Assembly (NCBI GenBank): GCA_950097015.1
Contig: CATNEN010000012.1
Span: 3,465,501 to 3,529,500, forward strand
Source of the DNA: Macrostomum hystrix
Lineage: Eukaryota; Platyhelminthes; Macrostomidae
DNA length: 64,000 nt
Direction of reading: 5' to 3'
Shown here: in pieces, positions 36,049 to 48,000 of the stretch
How the letters are laid out: each line of letters opens with the position of its first letter
Numbering within the stretch: position 1 is the first letter of the stretch
Made by a program: the position numbers and the translations under genes
Notes under the pieces: generated by a model
The model's input: the letters and a program-made list of their open reading frames with translations, nothing else
What the model was told of the DNA's origin: nothing
Database searches by the model: none

Positions 36049-39000
36049 GTGAGCTCAACCTACCCATCAATCTATCAATCTATCAATCTATCAATCTATC
36101 AATCTATCTAGCCGTAAATCTATCTAGGGGCAAGTGGAAGAACCGTTGACGCGTTTGTCTCTCGCACCCAGGTCCCTGAGCTCGATTCCGCGCGGCGAGG
36201 CCACATTCATTTGGGGCGCAGCCGCGGAGAGAGGGCTTGGCGGCTTGTCGTGCAATTTACGCCCTTGAGGGCCAAACTCTAAGGCACGATGACACTGCTT
36301 GACGATTAGAAAGTCAGGGCAGATGTATACACCTGTGTGAGTGTGTGCCTGCTTACGGTATCTGTGTGTGTGTATGTGTGTGTGTGTGCTCAGGAGTCAG
36401 TGCTAACTGCGGATCTACTAGCACAAAAAATTGTGCTAAGAACCGATAACGCTCCTCAAAATAAAATATTTAATTTCTATAATCTAGCTCGTATCTACCT
36501 GAATTCAGCTGGAGCACACGAATTGCTCTAATGCTTTTTCTGTAGATCTCAAAAGAAGTTGGTTGGCTAATTCGGCTGGGTCTGGAAGCCGTGGCATTGA
36601 ATTGGTTGAATTGGACTCCTCGCGGCACTCCGCTCCCAATTCGGTTGTGCTTAGGGGGAGGGGGATTAGCAAGTGGGGCAATTTGGGGTTTAGGAAGTGG
36701 AAGCGAGTAACCAACGGGGCTGTACAGGCTCCCAAACGCCAGGAATTAGAGTTGGATTACGGCTTGGCCCCCAAAGCCGTACATTAGTACGCCGGTCAGC
36801 CCAGAACTACTACTGCTATTTCATGGACTTGCCGAGGAAAGCATAGTCCTGAGCAGCAAGGTCAGAGAGGCCTTCTATCATGGCCAGGATGAGATTGGAA
36901 CTGTGAGGTCGGGATTGAGTAGGACAAAGCAACCCCCGAGGGCACGTTGAGAAAGCGATCATTACCCGCCTGTGTGTTTACTGCTTGCTTTTGGCATTAT
37001 TTCTAGTCAAATCAGTTCTGATGCGGGCAGCTGTCTCAAAGACTGCTTCAACTGTCCTCATTAGCATGGAGGCATTTAAAAGACACACTCCATTTTAATT
37101 CTTTGCTCTTATGACTATCTGCTTTCAAGGAGGAGAAGATAATTAGCAGAAATTAAAAATAAAAGGCTAAGTGAGGTATTGGAAGGCCAAAACTTTACTT
37201 ATACAGGAGTAGTCTAATTAAGTTAATTAAAAAGTGGACAAATATCCCCATGGGCCAGCTTTCAAATTAAAAAAAAGGACCAACCTCGCCAAAAACCGCC
37301 CCCGTGATTTCGCCACATTGCCAGGCCCATTCTGCTCATTTAGCCTGGCAGCGGTGGCCCGGTACAATGGCTATCCGCTGTACCAGAAGCCCATCATCTC
37401 GTCTGGCGGCGCGGCTAGCGCGTTAGACAACAAAGCCGAGTACTTTAACCTGGCCCGCATTGGCGCCATCAGTCAGAATCTGGAGCAAATGCTGCTGTCA
37501 ATATTTAAATACTACAAGTGGTACGCTAGGCCGGTGCAGAACCTCCTGCTAGTTCACGTGCCGGACGAGGTCACACAGTCCTACAATTCGCAGGAACTGA
37601 TGGCAGCCCAGGGAAGGCTGATGTGCAACGCTATAGAGAAACAGTTCAGTCATCAGAACAATTATATCATTCGGAAGCAGCCCTACACCAGCAATAATAC
37701 GCACTTTCATCGGGAGTTCTTTCGAGTTCTGCGAGACGAAGTTCGGCGTGCGTCTCACTCGCTGGTTTGCTGGGATGGTGGTGTTTCTGGTTTTGTGGAA
37801 TAAAACCCTGTGCGCTTGGTTTGGTTGCTGGGATGGTGTTTCTGGTTTTGTGGAATAAAATCCTGTGTGCTTGGTTTGGTTGCTGGGATGGTGTTTCTAG
37901 TTTGTGGAATGAAACCCTGTGTGCTTGGTTTGGTTGCTGGGATGGTGTTTCTGGTTTGTGGAATGAAACCCTGTGTGCTTGGTTTGGTTGCTGTGATGGT
38001 GTTTCTGGTTTTGTGGAATAAAATCCTGTGTGCTTGGTTTGGTTGCTGTGATGGTGTTTCTAGTTTGTGGAATGAAACCCTGTGTGCTTGGTTTGGTTGC
38101 TGGGATGGTGTTTCTGGTTTGTGGAATGAAACCCTGTGTGCTTGGTTTGGTTGCTGTGATGGTGTTTCTGGTTTGTGGAATGAAACCCTGTGTGCTTGGT
38201 TTGGTTGCTGTGATGGTGTTTCTGGTTTGTGGAATAAAATCCTGTGTGTTTGGTTTGGTTGCTGGGATGGTGTTTCTAGTTTGTGGAATGAAATCCTGTG
38301 TGCTTGGTTTGGTTGCTGTGATGGTGTTTCTAGTTTGTGGAATGAAACCCTGTGTGCTTGGTTTGGTTGCTGGGATGGTGTTTCTGGTTTGTGGAATGAA
38401 ACCCTGTGTGCTTGGTTTGGTTGCTGTGATGGTGTTTCTGGTTTGTGGAATGAAACCCTGTGTGCTTGGTTTGGTTGCTGTGATGGTGTTTCTGGTTTGT
38501 GGAATAAAATCCTGTGTGTTTAGTTTGGTTGCTGGGATGGTGTTTCTAGTTTGTGGAATGAAATCCTGTGTGCTTGGTTTGGTTGCTGTGATGGTGTTTC
38601 TAGTTTGTGGAATGAAACCCTGTGTGCTTGGTTTGGTTGCTGGGATGGTGTTTCTGGTTTGTGGAATAAAATCCTGTGTGCTTGGTTTGGTTGCTGTGAT
38701 GGTGTTTCTGGTTTGTGGAATAAAATCCTGTGTGCTTGGTTTGGTTGCTGGGATGGTGTTTCTAGTTTGTGGAATGAAATCCTGTGTGCTTGGTTTGGTT
38801 GCTGTGATGGTGTTTCTAGTTTGTGGAATGAAACCCTGTGTGCTTGGTTTGGTTGCTGGGATGGTGTTTCTAGTTTGTGGAATGAAACCCTGTGTGCTTG
38901 GTTTGGTTGCTGTGATGGTGTTTCTGGTTTGTGGAATAAAATCCTGTGTGTTTGGTTTGGTTGCTGTGATGGTGTTTCTGGTTTGTGGAATAAAATCCTG

Positions 39001-42000
39001 TGTGTTTGGTTTGGTTGCTGGGATGGTGTTTCTAGTTTGTGGAATGAAACCCTGTGTGCTTGGTTTGGTTGCTGTGATGGTGTTTCTGGTTTGTGGAATG
39101 AAACCCTGTGTGCTTGGTTTGGTTGCTGGGATGGTGTTTCTGGTTTGTGGAATGAAACCCTGTGTGCTTGGTTTGGTTGCTGGGATGGTGTTTCTGGTTT
39201 GTGGAATAAAATCCTGTGTGCTTGGTTTGGTTGCTGTGATGGTGTTTCTGGTTTGTGGAATGAAACCCTGTGTGCTTGGTTTGGTTGCTGGGATGGTGTT
39301 TCTAGTTTGTGGAATGAAACCCTGTGTGCTTGGTTTGGTTGCTGTGATGGTGTTTCTGGTTTGTGGAATAAAATCCTGTGTGTTTGGTTTGGTTGCTGTG
39401 ATGGTGTTTCTGGTTTGTGGAATAAAATCCTGTGTGTTTGGTTTGGTTGCTGGGATGGTGTTTCTAGTTTGTGGAATGAAACCCTGTGTGCTTGGTTTGG
39501 TTGCTGTGATGGTGTTTCTGGTTTGTGGAATGAAACCCTGTGTGCTTGGTTTGGTTGCTGGGATGGTGTTTCTGGTTTGTGGAATGAAACCCTGTGTGCT
39601 TGGTTTGGTTGCTGGGATGGTGTTTCTGGTTTGTGGAATAAAATCCTGTGTGCTTGGTTTGGTTGCTGGGATGGTGTTTCTAGTTTGTGGAATGAAATCC
39701 TGTGTGCTTGGTTTGGTTGCTGTGATGGTGTTTCTAGTTTGTGGAATGAAACCCTGTGTGTTTGGTTTGGTTGCTGGGATGGTGTTTCTGGTTTGTGGAA
39801 TAAAATCCTGTGTGCTTGGTTTGGTTGCTGGGATGGTGTTTCTAGTTTGTGGAATAAAATCCTGTGTGCTTGGTTTGGTTGCTGTGATGGTGTTTCTAGT
39901 TTGTGGAATGAAACCCTGTGTGCTTGGTTTGGTTGCTGGGATGGTGTTTCTGGTTTGTGGAATAAAATCCTGTGTGCTTGGTTTGGTTGCTGGGATGGTG
40001 TTTCTAGTTTGTGGAATGAAACCCTGTGTGCTTGGTTTGGTTGCTGGGATGGTGTTTCTGGTTTGTGGAATGAAACCCTGTGTGCTTGGTTTGGTTGCTG
40101 GGATGGTGTTTCTGGTTTGTGGAATGAAATCCTGTGTGTTTGGTTTGGTTGCTGGGATGGTGTTTCTAGTTTGTGGAATGAAATCCTGTGTGCTTGGTTT
40201 GGTTGCTGTGATGGTGTTTCTAGTTTGTGGAATGAAACCCTGTGTGCTTGGTTTGGTTGCTGGGATGGTGTTTCTGGTTTGTGGAATAAAATCCTGTGTG
40301 CTTGGTTTGGTTGCTGGGATGGTGTTTCTAGTTTGTGGAATGAAACCCTGTGTGCTTGGTTTGGTTGCTGGGATGGTGTTTCTGGTTTGTGGAATGAAAC
40401 CCTGTGTGCTTGGTTTGGTTGCTGTGATGGTGTTTCTGGTTTGTGGAATGAAACCCTGTGTGCTTGGTTTGGTTGCTGTGATGGTGTTTCTGGTTTGTGG
40501 AATGAAACCCTGTGTGCTTGGTTTGGTTGCTGGGATGGTGTTTCTGGTTTGTGGAATGAAACCCTGTGTGCTTGGTTTGGTTGCTGTGATGGTGTTTCTG
40601 GTTTGTGGAATGAAACCCTGTGTGCTTGGTTTGGTTGCTGTGATGGTGTTTCTGGTTTGTGGAATGAAACCCTGTGTGCTTGGTTTGGTTGCTGTGATGG
40701 TGTTTCTGGTTTGTGGAATGAAACCCTGTGTGCTTGGTTTGGTTGCTGTGATGGTGTTTCTGGTTTGTGGAATGAAACCCTGTGTGCTTGGTTTGGTTGC
40801 TGTGATGGTGTTTCTGGTTTGTGGAATGAAACCCTGTGTGCTTGGTTTGGTTGCTGGGATGGTGTTTCTGGTTTGTGGAATAAAATCCTGTGTGCTTGGT
40901 TTGGTTGCTGTGATGGTGTTTCTGGTTTGTGGAATGAAACCCTGTGTGCTTGGTTTGGTTGCTGGGATGGTGTTTCTAGTTTGTGGAATGAAACCCTGTG
41001 TGCTTGGTTTGGTTGCTGTGATGGTGTTTCTGGTTTGTGGAATAAAATCCTGTGTGTTTGGTTTGGTTGCTGTGATGGTGTTTCTGGTTTGTGGAATAAA
41101 ATCCTGTGTGTTTGGTTTGGTTGCTGGGATGGTGTTTCTAGTTTGTGGAATGAAACCCTGTGTGCTTGGTTTGGTTGCTGTGATGGTGTTTCTGGTTTGT
41201 GGAATGAAACCCTGTGTGCTTGGTTTGGTTGCTGGGATGGTGTTTCTGGTTTGTGGAATGAAACCCTGTGTGCTTGGTTTGGTTGCTGGGATGGTGTTTC
41301 TGGTTTGTGGAATAAAATCCTGTGTGCTTGGTTTGGTTGCTGGGATGGTGTTTCTAGTTTGTGGAATGAAATCCTGTGTGCTTGGTTTGGTTGCTGTGAT
41401 GGTGTTTCTAGTTTGTGGAATGAAACCCTGTGTGTTTGGTTTGGTTGCTGGGATGGTGTTTCTGGTTTGTGGAATAAAATCCTGTGTGCTTGGTTTGGTT
41501 GCTGGGATGGTGTTTCTAGTTTGTGGAATAAAATCCTGTGTGCTTGGTTTGGTTGCTGTGATGGTGTTTCTAGTTTGTGGAATGAAACCCTGTGTGCTTG
41601 GTTTGGTTGCTGGGATGGTGTTTCTGGTTTGTGGAATAAAATCCTGTGTGCTTGGTTTGGTTGCTGGGATGGTGTTTCTAGTTTGTGGAATGAAACCCTG
41701 TGTGCTTGGTTTGGTTGCTGGGATGGTGTTTCTGGTTTGTGGAATGAAACCCTGTGTGCTTGGTTTGGTTGCTGGGATGGTGTTTCTGGTTTGTGGAATG
41801 AAATCCTCTGTGTTTGGTTTGGTTGCTGGGATGGTGTTTCTAGTTTGTGGAATGAAATCCTGTGTGCTTGGTTTGGTTGCTGTGATGGTGTTTCTAGTTT
41901 GTGGAATGAAACCCTGTGTGCTTGGTTTGGTTGCTGGGATGGTGTTTCTGGTTTGTGGAATAAAATCCTGTGTGCTTGGTTTGGTTGCTGGGATGGTGTT

Positions 42001-45000
42001 TCTAGTTTGTGGAATGAAACCCTGTGTGCTTGGTTTGGTTGCTGGGATGGTGTTTCTGGTTTGTGGAATGAAACCCTGTGTGCTTGGTTTGGTTGCTGTG
42101 ATGGTGTTTCTGGTTTGTGGAATGAAACCCTGTGTGCTTGGTTTGGTTGCTGTGATGGTGTTTCTGGTTTGTGGAATGAAACCCTGTGTGCTTGGTTTGG
42201 TTGCTGGGATGGTGTTTCTGGTTTGTGGAATGAAACCCTGTGTGCTTGGTTTGGTTGCTGTGATGGTGTTTCTGGTTTGTGGAATGAAACCCTGTGTGCT
42301 TGGTTTGGTTGCTGTGATGGTGTTTCTGGTTTGTGGAATGAAACCCTGTGTGCTTGGTTTGGTTGCTGTGATGGTGTTTCTGGTTTGTGGAATGAAACCC
42401 TGTGTGCTTGGTTTGGTTGCTGTGATGGTGTTTCTGGTTTGTGGAATGAAACCCTGTGTGCTTGGTTTGGTTGCTGTGATGGTGTTTCTGGTTTGTGGAA
42501 TGAAACCCTGTGTGCTTGGTTTGGTTGCTGGGATGGTGTTTCTGGTTTGTGGAATGAAACCCTGTGTACTCGGCTGGTTTTCTTACTGGAGTATTGTGAA
42601 TCATGTCGTCGACGTAGAATCCTGTTAAAGTAAGCTGCCGTATCTGCAGGTTTCAAGCGAGTGGTAGCCCTGAAACAAGTTTGAAGGAAATCCGGCCTGC
42701 TTGTCGGAGCATAACATGTTCCAGATGTAATTGCGGATGACGGGCGGGCTAAATCTGTTGCAACTTCCCATTCCAATCCAATCGCGGCATAAGTTTTATT
42801 TCCTGATATTCGCTCGCTCAGTCACTGGCTGTCTCTTATTTGTCTCGTGCCCAGGCGTCCCAAGGCTAATCCGATTTGCCATCTTCTCATTACTTCGCGG
42901 CTAATCTTCCCTTTCTGGCTGATGGTTGGATGGGTCAGTGAGGGGGTTGGTTGGATGGGTCAGTGAGGGGGTTGGTTGGATGGGTCAGTGAGGGGGTTGG
43001 TTGGATGGAAGGTTTGGTACGCCGGTCGCAGAAATGAGGTGTCGACCCCATGGGGTTTGCCGATAGCCCGGCGCTCCGCTTTGCGTGTGCTTCCGGACTA
43101 CCCGGCGTGAACTTTAGCTCGTGTGTGCGGCGCGTGTCCGTATCGAGCCAGTGTCATCCATTCTGTCCTCCCATTCTCTTTCAGCCAGTTCCTCCAGCTG
43201 AGTGAATAACTCACTCCCTTCATACGGCCTGAACTAGAGTATAGTGGGCCGACATATGGCCCTGATGTATCGGCCACTTTTGCCAGCGCCTGCCCATCTG
43301 TCTCTGCTTCTCTGCCATGCTCCCCTCATTCCCCATGTAATTTACCGGCTTCCTGACCGGGCATTCGTGTCCATTTGATTCCCAAATTGCATACTTAATC
43401 ATTCATAGCTATATAATAAGGTATTTGTTTTAATGAAAACAGAATTATCTTTCGTCGAAAAATGAGAAGAGTATCAGTCTTAATAGTGTAAACAATGAGG
43501 AGAGTAAGTCCCGTTGTCGGACCTAATTAAATTCTATTCTAGCATGCCAGCTCACCGCAGCAAAACTGTGCGGTGCCAACTTGACCTTTGATAATACTTG
43601 GTAAACAAAAAACAAATCCAGTGCACAGGCCACACACACTTTGCCAAGTACGCAGATTTTATCAACTATGGTCGCGTCTTCACAACTGGACTTGTAAACA
43701 ACAGGCTAGAATCTCAAATATTTCCCACAAGCACTCATTTTTTAACCTGCAGTTGTCGTCCTGTGCGCTGATCCGGACACAGTCAGGGAGATCATGATTA
43801 AGGCCTATGAGAATGGCTTCATTAATGGAGAGTACGTCTTCTTTAACATCGACCTATTTAGCAGGTGAGTTTCACTTTCGGATGATCAGAGTAGGCATTT
43901 AGTCACGAATAACAACTTTTGACAGTCTCCAATGAAAACGTGCTGAAAAGGCATCTGATGGCATATTGGTTTTTCAGATCTAATTTTTGTTGCAAAAAGC
44001 AAAATATTTCCTGTTTGTTGCACTATGCTGGCCTATGCTGGCTAATTGAAGTTTAAATAGTGAATGTCGTCAGCGATTTTAAGCAAAACAAAACAACCGC
44101 ATTGCAAGAGCAGACCGAAATGTTTTTAACGCGTTTCTTCCCCCTCCCCTCCCCTAGGACATCTGTCAGCAGCTGAGGGAGACAGAAAGAGGTATCCTAT
44201 CTACCCTGCACTCTTAAGACTTCCTTCTCCTCTCTGATTCCCTAAAAAGTGAAAGAAGCTTTCCCGACCATCCATTATGCGTCTGCCGTGTTCCTTACTT
44301 TCAGTTTTTTCGGAACCCATCGCCAATCCACGCTCAAGTCTGGGATCTGTTGGATGAGAGACAGGAAAAACTTGGAAAACGAAACCATGTTGTACTGCAG
44401 AAGCGACGGCTTCCAAAGCGTGGCGAGCCTTTCTGTTTCGGAACTTAAAATCGGGAGCCGAAGCACTTGAAGCTAGTCTAGGCGGCAGGGAGATCAATAG
44501 ACATCTGGATCGGACTTCTGTCCAATTTGGGAAATAGAGTCAGACTGAACACTGTCGGCTGGGTTAGCAGCGCAAACAGCGTTGCTAGCCCAGTCACTCC
44601 CAATGGATCCTTGTTGCCAAGCTGCCACCAGTCCTTACAAGCTGCCGTGCTGCAGGAAGAAATAAGGGGACAGCAAGACAGCTAAAAAAACTCAACAAAA
44701 AGTCTAATTTCCTTTTTTGAGGGTAGGGACAGTCTGGCGTTTTTCTATCAAATGTCATTTTGACAGACGGGAAATGCTTATCTAGGAAATTCTTCTCCGT
44801 CAATTTTCACGGAACAGTTCAGGTTAGAGAACAAGGGAATCAGGCCAATTTTCTGCGTCCCACCGCTGCCACCATACAAAAAATTGGTGTAATTTATTGG
44901 CTTAAAGTATTTTCTCATAAGCAGTGCTACCGAAAGTAATTAGGACCTTCACAAAAATGTAAATAGTTTTCAAATGGTGCCTTACTTTCATTACTGTAAA

Positions 45001-48000
45001 ATGAAAAGTTTTCTACTTGCTAAAAAAATTTGCGTGCAAGAAGAAACAAGACAGAGGATTGTCGTAAACACAGTAAGTTCTTAAAATATGAGAATATATA
45101 AAACACGATATTTGCATGTGATCTGCTAGTCTCGTACCGGCTGCTCGTAGCAACGAGTCCAACGTTAAGCAAGCAATCGCCAAGGAGGAAGGAGGCATCA
45201 ATCAGGGCCAAGTGAAGGATGAGAGGGAGAGAAAGAGGATAGGAGAAAGAGAAGGGAGAGCCATAAAGCGACCACCGGTGTTTAGGCCATAAATGCGGTG
45301 CCCGCGAAAAGCCAATGCCTGCCCATGGAAGCGAAGCATCTTAAACCGGAGAGCTATGTTTTATTACTGGCCCATCCGACCTGGAAGACGCGGGTCAGGA
45401 GCCGTGCTGTGGCGCCGTCTATTGAGAACTTCTTATAATGTGGCTTCAGGCGAGTAGTGCCGATCGCAAGCGATTAAAACGCGGAACTGGCATATGAGAG
45501 GAATGCTGGGAGCCCTCACAGAATGCTAAATATAAACCTACCTAGCATGCGAGCAGGGATTACGAGTATTTAAGACGCTATTTAGATTGACGCTGGCTGT
45601 GGCACCGAGGAGTACAAAGAGGAAGCTAGGGATCTGGAAAACTCTGCACGCAACACAATGAAGATGACGGTTACGAAAAGACGAACGCCCAGTAGAAGTT
45701 TCCTGTCCTGTTGTCGTTCGTGTCTGGGAAGATTGGCAAGCTCAGCTTGAAGGTTCCGAAAAAATGTGCGTAGCACATTATGAAACTTTTAATGCAAATC
45801 ATTTCTTCTGACAGGCTTAAACTACCTGCCACAAATGAGGTATAAGCTTAATTAAATAAAAACGTCATTTCCGTTTCCAAAGTTTAATAGCTGTTCTGAG
45901 CAATTCTGTTCAATTCAGCTCTGTGCGGTTTTAAGCAGTGTTGTTGTGAATGCTATCGATAGACCATGTTGCCTTTTCTCAGCTAATCCTGATTGACTCG
46001 TGGAGAGGTTCAATATGAGTATCAGGATCAATTTAGTCAATCATATCTTGAAATCCACTACATTAAAGCTTGATACCTCCATCCTCAACTGTCCTCAGCG
46101 AACAGCTGACTGTTCAGCCCTGGTACCGCAGCAACGACTCGGATAGCAACAATCGGGCAGCCGCGATCGCTTATCGGACGCTACTGACCGTTACCCTTCG
46201 TAGGCCGAGCGGTGATCGCTACAATGAGTTCAACCGGCGAGTGCGTGAGCGCGCGAAAGCCGATTACGGTCTGAATGATTATCCCGACGGCCAGGTGAAC
46301 AGCTTCGTAGGCGCCATCCACGACTCTGTGCTACTCTACGCTCTGGCTGTCAACGATACCCTCGCCGAGTTCGGACCGGCCGGCCTATCCAACGGCTCGC
46401 TGGTCACTGAGCGGATGCGCAACCGCACATTCGAGGGCATCACCGGCCAGGTGAGCATGAACGGTAACGCTGACAGGGACGCGGACTACTCTCTGTTGGA
46501 CATGGATCCGGCGACGCTAAACTTCACCGTGGTAGCCAATTATCATGGGAGCAAGAAGCTCTACGTGCCCGTGGACAATCGACAAATCGATTGGTTCAAC
46601 AAGGACAACAAGCCACCGCCGGATGTGCCCCTGTGCGGATTCAAGAATGCAAAGTGCAAAAAAGGTGCGCTCCGTGTTGGATCACTTCATACAGTACAGA
46701 CGTACAGTAGACAATCTAAACTCGCCATCGAGCGCACTCGAACTGTTAATTCGCTTCGAGTGTCGAGCCGAGTATTCAGCGATGCTTTTTAGCCACGAAT
46801 TTATCGATTGTAGCTTCGATTTTGAAGAGACGCTAATCAGAAAGTTTTAATTGGGACACTTGCCGAAGCTTTACGAGTAGATGTCTAACATGGAAACTAG
46901 CTACAAAGCGTAGGGCGACAGTAGTGCAAACGCCCACATATTTGGCGGCAGTTGCTTATCAGTACATGTCTGTTCGCTTGTCTGTCAGGGTGCATCGATA
47001 AAGTCTTCTCCGGTCCGTCGTAAATGTCAGTTAACAATTACCAATTGGAGAAACAGCTGCAAAATACTAGACAATGGACAGTCAGCAGCCCCAGAATTTT
47101 TTCTGCTCCCAAATTTGAGTCGCTTAGACTCAAAGGAACCGCCGCATTCTTGCGTAAACAAAGCGAGCCTATCTCTACCCGTTTTTCTATTCTACTTTTA
47201 CGACTAGAAATCTCTATCTCTGCGAGTTTCTAGGAAGGCATTTGCTACGTGAATAACACAATAACATCGAAGCGATTGAAAGATTGCAAGAAGTGTGGGA
47301 TAGGAGTGGCGCCAATCTTCCACCTAATTAACTGGGGATTAAGCCAGATCTCTCACTTCGATATTTCAAAAGGCTTCGTGCCGGGGGGATAGGTGTCTGA
47401 GCCGAATTCATTCTTCCAGATATTAAAAGACACACTCGATCTATGACTGTCTCTTTCATCCTCTGAGGATATCAAAAAAGGGATATTAGTTAGGACGTTG
47501 AAATCAAAAGAGGGGCATTCACTGGTTTGCGTTGCGTCAACTGGCACGCGAGCGCACGGATCAGTTTCAATTGATATTACATATTCTGGCTCAAAATTTG
47601 CTTTCAATCTAATTATTTTGATTGAAATATCATCTGTTTTCCAGGGCCAACTCATTTGAGTAGTCATTATGCTTTTCCTGGATAAAACTGAAATTTTAGC
47701 CGGTTTAGATGTTTGGTTACAAAATGATTCATTAAAATTTGTACAATTCAGCTATGTGGGATGATTCTTAACTAAATAAATTCGATCGTGTTGAAATGCA
47801 TGGCAAGAAAGGATTTGCAAAGGATTAGATCCCATAGGATGCAAGAGATAGCTGGGAATGCATTTGGACAGGATGCGAAGGATCTGATGGAATGAGATGG
47901 GATGAGATGGGATGGGATCAGATGGGATGGGATCAGATGGGATGGGATGGGATGGGATGGGATCAGATGGGATGGGATCAGATGGGATGGGATGGGATGG

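Noticed and set aside
38030-42628. A 1532-codon plus-strand frame as a membrane repeat protein gene
   Set aside because: It is made wholly of the 54-base intronic array, lies between two cyclase exons that splice in phase, and its monomer variation is not biased to silent changes.
38520-42776. A 1418-codon minus-strand frame as a His/Pro/Gln-rich repeat protein
   Set aside because: It is the antisense of the same array; length follows from an 18-codon stop-free period.
47353-47667. A 104-codon minus-strand frame in cyclase intron 4
   Set aside because: No recognisable domain, signal peptide or repeat, and no splice context; length is within chance for AT-rich intron sequence.
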